From JADKFD01 sp050250665 (GTDB lineage Bacteria > Pseudomonadota > Gammaproteobacteria > Xanthomonadales > SZUA-5): a stretch of 50,895 bases of DNA. The notes beneath the pieces were generated by a model. It did not search any database and had not been told where the DNA came from. It worked only from the letters and a program-made list of their open reading frames with translations. The number at the start of each line of letters is the position of its first letter. Positions within the stretch are counted from its first letter, which is position 1. Below, in pieces: positions 8,606 through 17,421 of this stretch. The translations under genes and the position numbers were made by a program. The stretch lies in assembly GCA_050250665.1 (NCBI GenBank), contig JBFWOF010000049.1, positions 1 through 50,895 of the forward strand, given 5' to 3'.

Positions 8606-8730
8606 CGCACACTCCCCAACCGCAGGGGCTGGCGCCGGGATCGGCGCTCACTGCGGAGCACCTTGAGGATAGTCCCAATTTGCCGACTTTGGCGGGCGAA
8701 GGTCGATCCGCCCGCCGAGCGGCGATCGGC

Positions 8731-9498
8731 TCAGTCGGGCAAGCTGTCCTCCACGGCACCGATCCGGACGATACCCCGACGCGCCAGTTCCAGCTGATCG
8801 GACTGCCAGTCCAGGTAGGCCTCGGTCTGCCAGTACTGTCGGGCGTAGTAGGCGGTCATCGGAATCTGGCGGCCACCTGCTGCGCCGACCATGCCCAGCA
8901 TGCCCGAGGCCGAACGCGCGTACAGATCGACAGAACCGCCGCCAGCGGTAGGCAGGATCACGTTGCCGTTGCCGCCGTATCCCAACCGGCTGCCGGTGCT
9001 GGAGCGCTCCTTGCGCAGATGCTTGTCGAGTCTCGCCAGAGCGCGCTCATCGCCCATGTTGGCGTAAAGCTCCTGGCCGATCGCGAGCGCCCTCTCGCGC
9101 TCGTCGGCGTCAAGCTCGGACCAGAAGCGCTCGCGTTTGGCGACGAAGGCGACAAACTGGCGTTCTGCCGCCAGATCCATCCAGGCATAGGCCCGGGCGC
9201 GATCCTGTTTCACGCCTTCACCCTGCCAGTAGAGTTCAGCCAGCATCGCCTGCGACAGCTTGTCGCCCCAGCGCGCCGCTTGCTGGAACTCGGTCACTGC
9301 CTGCCTGGTGCGACCATCCTCCAGATGCGCCTGACCCTGCAGACGATGATTCAGATCCGGGTGCGCGCGGCGAAAGTGCGGTGATTGCCAAAGATCGGAT
9401 TCCACCTTGCGCGGTTGAAACACCTCGGTGGCAGCCATGCTGGCGGCACTCAGCATGAGGCCGGTGGTCAGGGAAATCAGCAGCAGTCCGGTTCTCAT
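8731..9498 (-). CDS. Secreted Sel1/TPR-like repeat protein
   Basis: A 255-aa protein with a signal peptide (MRTGLLLISLTTGLMLSAASMAA), so periplasmic or secreted. Residues about 50-115 contain a helical repeat pair ending in AMLAELYWQGEGVKQDRARAYAWMDLAAER, the classic Sel1 consensus (A...LG..Y..G.GV..D...A..W...AA). Sel1 repeats mediate protein-protein contacts. A Gly-rich segment (GYGGNGNVILPTAGGG) separates it from the C-terminal part, which has aromatic residues (MTAYYARQYWQTEAYLDWQ). Family level is confident; partner and role are unknown. It is the upstream neighbour of the 700-aa secreted protein, 125 bp away on the same strand, and could share its transcript. Confidence 0.75.
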   Translation of the reverse strand: MRTGLLLISLTTGLMLSAASMAATEVFQPRKVESDLWQSPHFRRAHPDLNHRLQGQAHLEDGRTRQAVTEFQQAARWGDKLSQAMLAELYWQGEGVKQDRARAYAWMDLAAERQFVAFVAKRERFWSELDADERERALAIGQELYANMGDERALARLDKHLRKERSSTGSRLGYGGNGNVILPTAGGGSVDLYARSASGMLGMVGAAGGRQIPMTAYYARQYWQTEAYLDWQSDQLELARRGIVRIGAVEDSLPD

Positions 9499-9596
9499 CT
9501 CGGGGTCCTCGTCTGGCCGGTTCGGGCGGTGGAAGGAAGCCTATGCCTGCGACTGCGGGTTTGGGCGATGTTTAAGCAGTGTTCATGTTGATTTTA

Positions 9597-9665
9597 GGGG
9601 CACGGGGCACGGGACAGGGTCACGGGCTTTGGGCTGTTGTGGCTCCAGACTTTGTCTGGACGCTC
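9597..9665. repeat. GGGGCAC repeat and REP family E arm
   Basis: Two and a half GGGGCAC units, then a single family E palindrome CTCCAGACTTTGTCTGGAC at about 9644-9663. This fills most of the gap between the ABC ATPase end and the Sel1 gene start. Confidence 0.7.
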
Positions 9666-9690
9666 TTGGCGATGTTCGCAGCTTCTGCGC

Positions 9691-11256
9691 TCACGCCCTC
9701 GTCCCCAATCCCGCCGGCACCGCCGCCACCAGCGCTCGAAGCGCATCCGATTGTGGATTGGCCAGCAAGGCGTCCACCGGCCCGGTTTCCACGGCGCGGC
9801 CGTGGTCCATGACCAGCAGGCGCTGGCACAGTCGGGCGACGGCGGCCAGATCGTGGGAAATGAACAGCAGCGCCAGTCCGCGCTGATCGGCCAGACCATC
9901 CAGCAGATCCAGGATCTGCGCCTGCACGGCATGGTCCAGGGCACTGGTGGCTTCGTCGCAGATCAGCACCTCGGGCTCACAGGCCAGTGCCCGGGCGATG
10001 GCCAGACGCTGGCGCTGGCCGCCGGAGAACTGGCTGGGGTAGCGCCACAGGGCGGCCTCATCCAGGCCCACCTCCCGCAACAGCTCCCGAGCGCGATCCA
10101 ATTGCTGGTCTGCAACCGGCGGTGTCGGCGCGAAGCGCAGGGCTTCGACCAGCAGCCGGTCCACCCGTTGCAGCGGATCCAAGGTCCGAAAGGGATCCTG
10201 AAAGACCATCTGTACCCGCCGGCGCCAGCGCCGCAACTGCCCGGGCTCCAGCCCAGCCAGGCTGCGGCCGAACCAGTCGACTCGACCGCTGTTGGCCGGC
10301 ATCAGCCCCAGCAGACCACGCGCCAGGGTCGACTTGCCGGAACCGGAACTGCCGACCACTGCCAGACGCTCGCCGGGTGCCAGCGACAGGCTGAGCCTAT
10401 CCACCACCACCGGCGCCCTTGGCGACCAGGGCCAGCGACGGCCGGAATCGTAGTTCAGACTGAGTTCGTGGGCGGCGAGGCTGCTCCCATCGGCCGTTCC
10501 GGGTATGGTGCCGTTGACCGGGCCCACCGCGGCGTGCGCGCCAAGCAAACCTTGATCGGACGCCTGCAGGCGTCCGTCCTGAAGCAGATGGATGCGTTCG
10601 CAGTATTCGGCGACGCGCGGCAGATCGTGGCTGATCAGCAGCAGCGCCATGCCGCGTGCGCGGGTGGCGGCCACCAGCAGTTCACAGACGCGCCTGGCCA
10701 GCACCGGATCCAGCGCGCTGGTGGGCTCGTCGGCGACCAGCAAGGCCGGCTCTGGCAGCAGGGTCAATGCCAGCATCAGGCGCTGGCGCTGGCCGCCCGA
10801 GAGCTGGTGCGGATAGGCCCGCAGCCAGCGCGGATCGGCCTCCATGCCGACATCGCGCAGGGCCTCGGCGATCCTGGCGTCGGCAGCGGTCGGATCGAGT
10901 TCGGGCGCATGCACCGCCAGAGCCTCGCGCAGCTGGTCCTGGATGCGACGCAACGGGTGCAGACTGGCCGCGGCATCCTGGAACACATAGGCAATCTCGC
11001 GACCTCGCAGAGGCGCGATCTGAGCGGGATCCAGCGACTGGCCGCGCCAGTGCACAAGGCCACCGCGAAGCTCTGCAGCCTGCGGCAACAGGCCGATCAG
11101 GGCCCGCGCCAGCAGGCTCTTGCCAGAACCGGATGCACCGATCAGGGCGCAGGCCTGACCCTCGGCCAGTGCCAGATCGATGTGCTTGAGCACATCCTCT
11201 CCGGCGCCGCGAAAGCCGACCCGCAAGCCGCTCAACTGCAGCAGCGGCGGGCTCAT
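9691..11256 (-). CDS. Double ABC ATPase of a peptide/nickel-type importer (DppDF/YejF-like)
   Basis: A 521-aa cytoplasmic protein with two complete ABC cassettes in tandem, like YejF. Cassette 1 has GASGSGKS (Walker A), the signature LSGGQRQR, LLVADEPTSALDP (Walker B) and LLISHDL. Cassette 2 has VGSSGSGKST, FSGGQRQR, VLICDEATSALDH and LLFISHDL. Both sites look catalytically competent. The start was placed at ATG 11256 (MSPPLLQLSGLRVGF) because it overlaps the permease stop in ATGA and the extra 39 upstream residues are non-family. It energises the adjacent permease. No binding protein or second permease lies nearby, so the importer is incomplete in this window. Confidence 0.9.
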   Translation of the reverse strand: MSPPLLQLSGLRVGFRGAGEDVLKHIDLALAEGQACALIGASGSGKSLLARALIGLLPQAAELRGGLVHWRGQSLDPAQIAPLRGREIAYVFQDAAASLHPLRRIQDQLREALAVHAPELDPTAADARIAEALRDVGMEADPRWLRAYPHQLSGGQRQRLMLALTLLPEPALLVADEPTSALDPVLARRVCELLVAATRARGMALLLISHDLPRVAEYCERIHLLQDGRLQASDQGLLGAHAAVGPVNGTIPGTADGSSLAAHELSLNYDSGRRWPWSPRAPVVVDRLSLSLAPGERLAVVGSSGSGKSTLARGLLGLMPANSGRVDWFGRSLAGLEPGQLRRWRRRVQMVFQDPFRTLDPLQRVDRLLVEALRFAPTPPVADQQLDRARELLREVGLDEAALWRYPSQFSGGQRQRLAIARALACEPEVLICDEATSALDHAVQAQILDLLDGLADQRGLALLFISHDLAAVARLCQRLLVMDHGRAVETGPVDALLANPQSDALRALVAAVPAGLGTRA

Positions 11257-12122
11257 CCGGAGCTCCCGGTCAACCAGCGCAGGCGCTGTCGCAGGGCGTC
11301 TCCAAGCAGACCAAAGCCGAGCAGCACCAGCGCCAGTGCCAGGGCCGGAATCCACAAGGTCCACGGCGCCCATTGCAGATCCTGCACGCCCTCGGCCAGC
11401 AGCGTACCCAGACTGCCCACCGTCTCACTGGGTCCGAGGCCCAGAAATGCCAGAAAGGACTCGACCAGAATCGCCTGGGTGACCACCGATCCAAAAGCGG
11501 TCAGCGCCACCGGCAGCAGATTGGGCAGCAGATGCCGAGTGATCTGGGCAGTGCGACTGGCGCCCTGCAACTGGCTGGCAAGCATGAACTCGGCGCTGCG
11601 CAAGCGCCGCGCCTCCGGCCTGAGGATGCGCGCGGCATCAAGGCTGCCAAAGCCGCCCACCACCAGAATCAGAGCCCCCAGCGAGGGCTCGAACAGGGCG
11701 ATCACCAGAATCGCGATCAGCATCAGCGGCAGGCTGAGCAAGACGTCATTGCTGCGCATCAGTGCTTCGTCGATCCAGCCGCCGGCATAGCCGGCGATCC
11801 CTCCGATCAAGGCGCCGGCGAGCAGTGCCAGCACGCCGGCACCGAGTCCGATCGCCAGGGAAACGCCCATGCCGCCCATGGTCCGCGCCAGCATGTCGCG
11901 GCCGATGGCATCGGTACCGAACCAGTGCCCATGGCTCCAGCCCGGTGCCAGCAGATCCTGTCCCCACAACGGCTGCTCGGGTGCATAGGGCCACAGCCAC
12001 GGCGTGAGCAGCGCCAGGACGCCGAGCAACAGCAGGCCCAGCAGGGGCGCAAGAACGGCGCCGCCGCCCAGCAGACTCAGCAGCGGATGACGATCGGCGC
12101 TGGGCGGCTGCGTCTCAGGCAA
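11253..12122 (-). CDS. ABC transporter inner-membrane permease, DppC/OppC type
   Basis: A 289-aa membrane protein of the BPD_transp_1 superfamily, second-permease (DppC/YejE) subtype. The N terminus has one hydrophobic helix (LLSLLGGGAVLAPLLGLLLLGVLALL), then the typical loop HWFGTDAIGRDMLARTMGGMGVSLAIG, and the EAA-type loop DAARILRPEARRLRSAEFMLASQLQGASRTAQITRHLLPN that docks the ATPase. The only plausible start is TTG at 12122, which overlaps the last codons of the EAL gene, so translation is probably coupled to it. The partner DppB-type subunit is absent from the window. Peptide or related small solute is the family expectation; the substrate is unknown. Confidence 0.85.
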   Translation of the reverse strand: MPETQPPSADRHPLLSLLGGGAVLAPLLGLLLLGVLALLTPWLWPYAPEQPLWGQDLLAPGWSHGHWFGTDAIGRDMLARTMGGMGVSLAIGLGAGVLALLAGALIGGIAGYAGGWIDEALMRSNDVLLSLPLMLIAILVIALFEPSLGALILVVGGFGSLDAARILRPEARRLRSAEFMLASQLQGASRTAQITRHLLPNLLPVALTAFGSVVTQAILVESFLAFLGLGPSETVGSLGTLLAEGVQDLQWAPWTLWIPALALALVLLGFGLLGDALRQRLRWLTGSSG

Positions 12123-14694
12123 CGGCGGCCTTGGTGCGCAGGGCCTTGAAGTCGATCTCCTCCAGTTTGACCGGCTCGCCGAGGAAATGGCCCTGGGCGT
12201 AGTCGGCGCCGCAATCGGCCAGCCACTTCAGCGTATGCAGGCTGTCGACATGTTCGGCGATGACCCCCAGCTCCAGCGCATGCGCCAGCGACACCATCGA
12301 GGCCACCATGGTGCGATCGCGCGAGGATTCGCCCAGATCCGTGATCAGACTGCCCTCGATCTTGACGAAATCCACTGGCAAATGTTTCAGATGGCTGATC
12401 GAGCTGAAGCCGGTGCCGAAATCGTCCAGCGCAAAGCGCACGCCGACCTTGCGCAAGGCCTGCATGAACTTGCGCGCCGAATGCAGGCTGCCGATCTCGC
12501 TGGTTTCGGTGACCTCGAAGATCAACCGGTTGGCCTGCACGCCGGACCCGCTGATCATCTGCTCGATGAGCTTGAGGGCCTCGGGATCCTGCAGGGTCGA
12601 ATTGGACAGGTTCACGGTGAAACCGACGCGCGAATCCGCCGGCAGCGTGGTCAGGAATCGCAGCGCCCGGCCAATCACCCACATATCGATCTTGGGCATC
12701 ATGCCTACGCGTTCGGCCAGCGGCACGAACACCGAGGGGCTGACCAGCTGGCCGTCGCGGTTGACCATGCGGATCAGCAGTTCGAACAGGGCTTCGCCGC
12801 TGCTGTGCTGGTGCAGTCGCCAACCCTGCGAACGCAGCGCTGCCTCGTCGGCATCGCGGATGCCGCCTACGGGCAAGATTGGCTGGGTCAACAGCAGGAA
12901 ACGGTCCTCGTGCAGCGCTTCGCGCAGGCGCACGATCCAGCCGGCATCCAGTTCCCGGGCAATCCGGGCATCAGCGCCGGAGACATAGATCTGAGTCTGG
13001 TCACGACCGCGGCGCTTGGCATCGTGGCAAGCCAGCCGCGCGTGCTCGATCACGTATTCGGCGCTGGGGGCCTCGCCACTGAGGATGGCCACACCCACCG
13101 ATCCACTGACTGCCACTTCGCGACCGTAGAGCTGGTAATTGCCGTCCTTCACCAGCTCACGGAAGCTGTCGGCGATGGTGAACAGATTCTCCAGCTGCAC
13201 GCCGGACAGCAGCAGCGCGTAGTGATCGTCCTCCAGCCGCGCCAGCGCATCGTCCGGGCGCAGCCGCTGGGACAGCAGATGACCGACATCGACCAGCACC
13301 CGATCGGCCGCCGCCTGGCCGGCGTTTTCGACAATCATGTTGAAGCGGTCGAGATCGATGTAGAGCAGCGCCGAATAGCCGCCGCGCTCGCGCCGGATTT
13401 CCAGCTCCTGCGTCAGCGACTGGGTCAGACAACGGCGGTTGGCCAGGCCGGTCAGCTGGTCATGCAGCAACTCCCAGCGCAGACGGTCGGCGCTCTTGCG
13501 TTCGGAGATGTTGCGGAAGACCACCACCGTGCCCTCGCGCCGGCCCTGGATGGCCAGCGGCAACACCGTGCACTCCACCGGCAGCGCCTGCCCGGCACGG
13601 GTCCAGAACACGGTTTCGTAGGAGCTGAGTTCGGAACCCTCGCTGTAGGCGCGGGCCAGCGCTGAATCCTGTACGCCGATGCGCTCGCCATCCTCGGCCG
13701 CAAAATGGATCAGCTGATGGGCCTGCTTGCCGATCAGTTCCTGCTCATCGAGATAATCCAGCACGCGCACCGCCGCCGGATTGGCGAAGGTGATGACGCC
13801 CTGCCCGTCCACACCGTAGACACCATCGCCCACCGCCCGCAGGATGCCGTCGAGTCGCAGGCGCTCGGCCTCCACCGATTTTTGCGACTGGATGGTACGC
13901 GCCAGTGCCTTGATCCGCGCCAGCGTCAGTTCCAGAACCTCGTTCTTGAACATGCATTCCATGGCGCCAGCCTCGAGGCTGCGCTTGATGATCGCGTCCT
14001 TGTAGCTGCCGGTGATGATGGCGATGGGCATGTTGCGGGTGGCCGTGGAACTGGCCAGGCGCCGGGTCAGCTCATCACCGCTGCCGTCCGGCAGGTAATA
14101 ATCGACGATGGCCAGATCGTAGGCACCGCTCTGACCCTTGGCGTAGCCCTCCTGCACCGAGGCCGCGGTGTCGACGATGAAGCCATTGCTCTCGAGCACC
14201 TGCCGATAGGCAAAGCGCACACTCTGGGAGTCGTCGACAAACAGCACCCGCAGCGGCGCACTGGCCGGAGCCCGCACCAGACTTTCTGGCGCCGGACCTG
14301 CAGCATCGGCAGCTTCCGGCGGCATCAACTGCTTCAGCGCAGCGGGAATGCGTCCGAAATTGGACCACAGCAGCAGAAAGGCGTTGCGACGGCGCGCCAG
14401 CCATTGCGCCAGGAATGGCGTTTTCTCATGGCTCAGCACCAGCACCGCCAGAGACGGCGCCTGGGAATCTCCCAGGTGAGTCATGAGCGCCTCGAAATCC
14501 GGTGTCGACCGCTGCGGTGCACCGATCACCAGGACCTTGAACTTGACTGCGCCGGCATCGATAGCCGCCAGCAGCTCACTGGCTTCGGCAAAGCTGCCGA
14601 TCATCCGGTCTACAGTCTGATGACTGGCTGCCAGCGTGCGCTGCAGCAGGTGGCTCAAGGTCGCCGAAGTCTCAACGATGACGATGCCGGACAT
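12115..14694 (-). CDS. REC-PAS-GGDEF(degenerate)-EAL signalling protein
   Basis: An 859-aa cytoplasmic regulator. Order: a degenerate receiver-like domain (about 1-125), a canonical REC (148-270, VDD at 153-155 and phospho-acceptor D198 in AIVDYYLPD), PAS (280-400), GGDEF (405-570) and EAL (580-850). The GGDEF active motif reads EDDHY at 488-492, so cyclase activity is unlikely. The EAL domain keeps the catalytic set: E638 in FELLIR, N695 in NLSNS, E727 in FEVTE, DD at 757-758, K778 and E814, so c-di-GMP phosphodiesterase activity is plausible. I chose ATG 14694 (MSGIVIVETS), since the upstream frame is repeat-rich. It is translationally coupled to the downstream ABC permease, an unusual partner. 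Confidence 0.9.
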   Translation of the reverse strand: MSGIVIVETSATLSHLLQRTLAASHQTVDRMIGSFAEASELLAAIDAGAVKFKVLVIGAPQRSTPDFEALMTHLGDSQAPSLAVLVLSHEKTPFLAQWLARRRNAFLLLWSNFGRIPAALKQLMPPEAADAAGPAPESLVRAPASAPLRVLFVDDSQSVRFAYRQVLESNGFIVDTAASVQEGYAKGQSGAYDLAIVDYYLPDGSGDELTRRLASSTATRNMPIAIITGSYKDAIIKRSLEAGAMECMFKNEVLELTLARIKALARTIQSQKSVEAERLRLDGILRAVGDGVYGVDGQGVITFANPAAVRVLDYLDEQELIGKQAHQLIHFAAEDGERIGVQDSALARAYSEGSELSSYETVFWTRAGQALPVECTVLPLAIQGRREGTVVVFRNISERKSADRLRWELLHDQLTGLANRRCLTQSLTQELEIRRERGGYSALLYIDLDRFNMIVENAGQAAADRVLVDVGHLLSQRLRPDDALARLEDDHYALLLSGVQLENLFTIADSFRELVKDGNYQLYGREVAVSGSVGVAILSGEAPSAEYVIEHARLACHDAKRRGRDQTQIYVSGADARIARELDAGWIVRLREALHEDRFLLLTQPILPVGGIRDADEAALRSQGWRLHQHSSGEALFELLIRMVNRDGQLVSPSVFVPLAERVGMMPKIDMWVIGRALRFLTTLPADSRVGFTVNLSNSTLQDPEALKLIEQMISGSGVQANRLIFEVTETSEIGSLHSARKFMQALRKVGVRFALDDFGTGFSSISHLKHLPVDFVKIEGSLITDLGESSRDRTMVASMVSLAHALELGVIAEHVDSLHTLKWLADCGADYAQGHFLGEPVKLEEIDFKALRTKAAVA

Positions 14695-14893
14695 AAACCC
14701 TCGACTAGCAATGACGGAGATGCGCGACGGCCGCGACTGGAAGTTCAGAGCAGGGCCTGCGCGACTGCGACCCTGCCGACGCCAAACGGCAGACCCGCCT
14801 CGGTAGAACGAGCATATGAACAGCTGACCGGATTCTATGCAAGCCCCGGGGACGGGCATGTGAGGGATGTCAGGGTGCGGGGAAAAGTCGGCG

Positions 14894-15192
14894 TCATTGC
14901 GAGCCGCGTGTGTCGGCCCGACACTACCCACGGGCCATGGACTCGCCATCGTAGATCATGTTGTCCGCGTCAGCGGACTACGTGACATCGAGTTGCGTCA
15001 CGTAGCTCGCTACGCGAGCAACGTGACCTACAACAGAAAATCAACAACTTACGATATGGGCTTATGGGGAGGATCGAAGTGACGAAGCAAACCAGGAACT
15101 GGCGACAGGGCATCTGGATTGCTTCGCCCGGATCAAGTCCGGGGTCGCAATGACGCCGGTTGCCTTCGGTCCAGACAAGTCTGACCCACCAA
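14894..15192. repeat. Repeat cluster upstream of the EAL gene (families F, A, E)
   Basis: 14951-15031 is a family A doublet with the most divergent hairpins: arm one has GTAG, apical stem GTCCGC/GCGGAC, loop GTCA; arm two (opposite strand) has apical stem GCTCGC/GCGAGC, loop GTA. 15114-15155 is half of family F (CTGGATTGCTTC ... CGCAATGACG) and about 15168-15192 an imperfect family E arm. The segment 15041-15068 is shared with 24443-24472 (ATCAACAACTT.CGA.ATGGGC). The rest of 14695-15220 shows no gene; a promoter for the EAL gene must lie here but none is obvious. Confidence 0.75.
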
Positions 15193-15220
15193 GGCCCGTA
15201 CCCTGGCAAGCGACCTCAGC

Positions 15221-16408
15221 TCAGAGCGGCTCCACCCTTGCGCCCTCGCTGACGCGGTCATCCGGGTGCACCACGATCAGGTCGCCGGCCTCGATGCCGC
15301 TGAGTATCTCCGCTTCCAGGCCACTGCGCCGTCCCAGCGCCACCGTGCGCTGGCGGGCGCGGCCGTCCTCGATCCGGAACAGCGCCCAGTCCTCACCGCT
15401 GCGGAACAGCGCGCCGCCGGGGACGGTCAGGGCTTCGCCACTGGACAGGATGAACTCGGCGTCCACCCGGTAGCCATCGCCCAGGCGTTGCCATTGTTCT
15501 GGCGGTGACACCAGATCGGCCAGCACATAGACCCGCTGCTCCTCCACGCCCAGCGCCGAGATCTTGGTGAAACCGACCGGTTCGACCCGCCGCACCCGCG
15601 CCTGCAGGGCCTGCTCACCGCCCCAACGGTGCAAGCGCACGTCCATGCCGGGCGCCACCTTGACCGCGTCGGACGAGAGCAGATCGACTTCCACCTCCAG
15701 ACTGGCCGGATCTCCGATCTCCAGCAAGGGCTCGCCGACGGCAACCGGCCCGGCGCTTTCACGCAGTCGTGCCAGCACCACGCCGGCGACCGGCGCCTGC
15801 ACTTCAACCAGCGTGTCAGTCCCGGCACTGGCGCCCTGTTGTTGCAACAATGCCTGGGCGGCTTCCTGCTGCGCCTGTGTCAGTTGCAGCGCGAAGCGTG
15901 CCGCCGCCAGCTCTGCGCTGGCCTGCCGGGCCTGACTCTGGGCGCGATCGCCCTCGCGCTGGGCCAGGGTGCCCGAGGCCACCATCGGCTGTACCCGCTG
16001 CAGTTCCTGCTGGGCCAGGGTATCGGCGGCCTTGGCCGCGTTGATGCGTGCCTGCGCCTGACTGACAGCCGAGCCCGCTGCGCGTGACTCGAACTGCAGC
16101 CGTTCACGCGTGGCTGGGTCCAGCAAGGCCCCCATCGCCGGTGCGATCCGCACCAGCACCTGACCGGCACTCACACTGTCGCCCGGACGCCATTCGATGC
16201 GTTCCACCTCGCCGGCCACCGCAGCAGCGATACGGTAACGATGCACCACCCGGGTACGTCCCTCCTCACGCAGGCTTTCGACCAGTTCGTGACGCAGCGC
16301 CTGCGCGGTGTCGACCCGCACCGGCTCACCGCGGAATCCGAAGTACAACACCGCGAGGACCAGCACCGCCGCCAGCACCAGTCCGGCGCGCGCCGATGGC
16401 GAGCGCAT
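15221..16408 (-). CDS. HlyD/MacA-like periplasmic adaptor protein
   Basis: A 395-aa membrane-fusion protein that would bridge an inner-membrane pump and an outer-membrane channel. One N-terminal membrane anchor (about 10-28, GLVLAAVLVLAVLYFGF) is followed by a lipoyl-like half motif (AAVAGEVERIEWRPGDSVSAG), a long coiled-coil hairpin (residues about 95-195, rich in A, Q and L), the second lipoyl half (VQAPVAGVVLARLRESAGPVAVGEPLLEIGD), and beta-barrel and membrane-proximal domains (LTVPGGALFRSGEDWALFRIEDG). The start at ATG 16408 lies 5 bp after the stop of the small upstream membrane gene, so the two form an operon. No ABC or RND pump gene accompanies it, so its partner is unknown. Confidence 0.85.
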   Translation of the reverse strand: MRSPSARAGLVLAAVLVLAVLYFGFRGEPVRVDTAQALRHELVESLREEGRTRVVHRYRIAAAVAGEVERIEWRPGDSVSAGQVLVRIAPAMGALLDPATRERLQFESRAAGSAVSQAQARINAAKAADTLAQQELQRVQPMVASGTLAQREGDRAQSQARQASAELAAARFALQLTQAQQEAAQALLQQQGASAGTDTLVEVQAPVAGVVLARLRESAGPVAVGEPLLEIGDPASLEVEVDLLSSDAVKVAPGMDVRLHRWGGEQALQARVRRVEPVGFTKISALGVEEQRVYVLADLVSPPEQWQRLGDGYRVDAEFILSSGEALTVPGGALFRSGEDWALFRIEDGRARQRTVALGRRSGLEAEILSGIEAGDLIVVHPDDRVSEGARVEPL

Positions 16409-16413
16409 GGCGC

Positions 16414-16716
16414 TCAAGAGTGATCCCCCGATGCGGCACCCGGGCCAGCCTGCGACCGATCGCCTGATGCCTGCGCTGCCGCCTTGTTGCGCTCGGCGCG
16501 CTGGCGCATCAGGCGCTGGGTTTCGGCATCCAGAAGCAGCGCGGTCGGCGGACGCACCCGACTCGAGACCCGATCCTGAACGAACAGGAACAGCGTCACG
16601 AAACACATCACCGCCGCGCCCAACGGCGCGATCACGCCTCTGAACACATCGGTACTGATGAAACTGCACGACCCCATCAACAACAGAGTAATGCCCAGTG
16701 CAATCCAGCGCGCCAT
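16414..16716 (-). CDS. Small membrane protein of unknown function
   Basis: A 100-aa protein with two predicted membrane helices (about 4-22, ending near a possible lipobox LLMGSC, and about 28-48, VIAPLGAAVMCFVTLFLFV) and a charged cytoplasmic tail (QRLMRQRAERNKAAAQ) ending in Gly/Ser. It sits 5 bp upstream of the HlyD adaptor and is likely cotranscribed, so it may be an accessory subunit of that system. No family recognised. Membrane-protein composition and tight spacing support it as a real gene. Confidence 0.65.
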   Translation of the reverse strand: MARWIALGITLLLMGSCSFISTDVFRGVIAPLGAAVMCFVTLFLFVQDRVSSRVRPPTALLLDAETQRLMRQRAERNKAAAQASGDRSQAGPGAASGDHS

Positions 16717-16776
16717 GGTGTCTCTCCCTCTGCGCTACAGCCGAAGTGGAGTCTGCCGAATTCTGGGCGTGGGTGT

Positions 16777-16794
16777 CATGCGCTAGCGCGCATG
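16777..16794. promoter_or_regulatory. Small dyad between divergent genes
   Basis: CATGCGC-TAGC-GCGCATG, a perfect 7-bp inverted repeat in the gap between the minus-strand small membrane gene and the plus-strand copper locus. It could be an operator or just a hairpin; there is no further support. Confidence 0.25.
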
Positions 16795-16950
16795 CTGGTC
16801 GTTCAGGTACGAGTTGCACTGGCGGCGCGCACGCATTTTCCGGATCGAACGGTCTACACTTTGCGGGCCATCAATGCCGCATCCATCGCCGCGATCTACC
16901 ATCGTCAGCCACTGGAGCCGATTGCCGCCTTGAACCGAGTGCTTGCCCGC

Positions 16951-17340
16951 ATGCGCAATCCCCGCCGGCGCTGGCTTGCGCCCTGGCTGGTCTTGCTGAT
17001 GCTGTGCAACCAGCTGGCGCTGGCTCAGCACGTCTGCCGTGTTGGTGAGTCCAGTCCGGCCTTGATCAGCAGCAAAGCCGGGCATGGTCATTGCGACGAT
17101 TCCGGTCAGGCTTCTGCTGAGGCGGCGGCCGAACAGCTCGCCTGCCGCATGCATTGCGATGATCTGCCCAAGCTGGCCAAGGATCCGGTGAGTCTGCAGG
17201 TACCGGCACTGCCGGCGGCCAGCTTTGTCGGTCCGGATGTCAGCCAGCGGGCCCCTGCTGGCGCCGAGTTCGTCCCACCCATCGATACCGCCTCAGGCTA
17301 CAGACGACGCCTGCACGAGTTTGGCGTACTCCTGATCTAG
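16951..17340 (+). CDS. Cys/His-rich secreted protein upstream of cus genes
   Basis: A 129-aa protein from ATG 16951. Arg-rich start (MRNPRRRW), then a hydrophobic helix (LVLLMLCNQLALAQ) that reads as a signal peptide or anchor. The mature part contains potential metal ligands: QHVC, AGHGHCDD and LACRMHCDD, i.e. three Cys and four His within about 50 residues. The layout resembles small DUF2946-type proteins often found next to copper genes, but I cannot confirm the family. It is 81 bp upstream of cusC on the same strand, so it is likely part of the same metal response. A longer frame starting at 16792 exists but adds no signal-peptide logic. Confidence 0.6.
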   Translation: MRNPRRRWLAPWLVLLMLCNQLALAQHVCRVGESSPALISSKAGHGHCDDSGQASAEAAAEQLACRMHCDDLPKLAKDPVSLQVPALPAASFVGPDVSQRAPAGAEFVPPIDTASGYRRRLHEFGVLLI

Positions 17341-17421
17341 GGCAATCCACGTTCGTTCTGCTCCGGCACCGCAGATTTGCGGACTGCCGGTCGGTCTTGC
17401 GTATCCGAACGGGATTGACCC

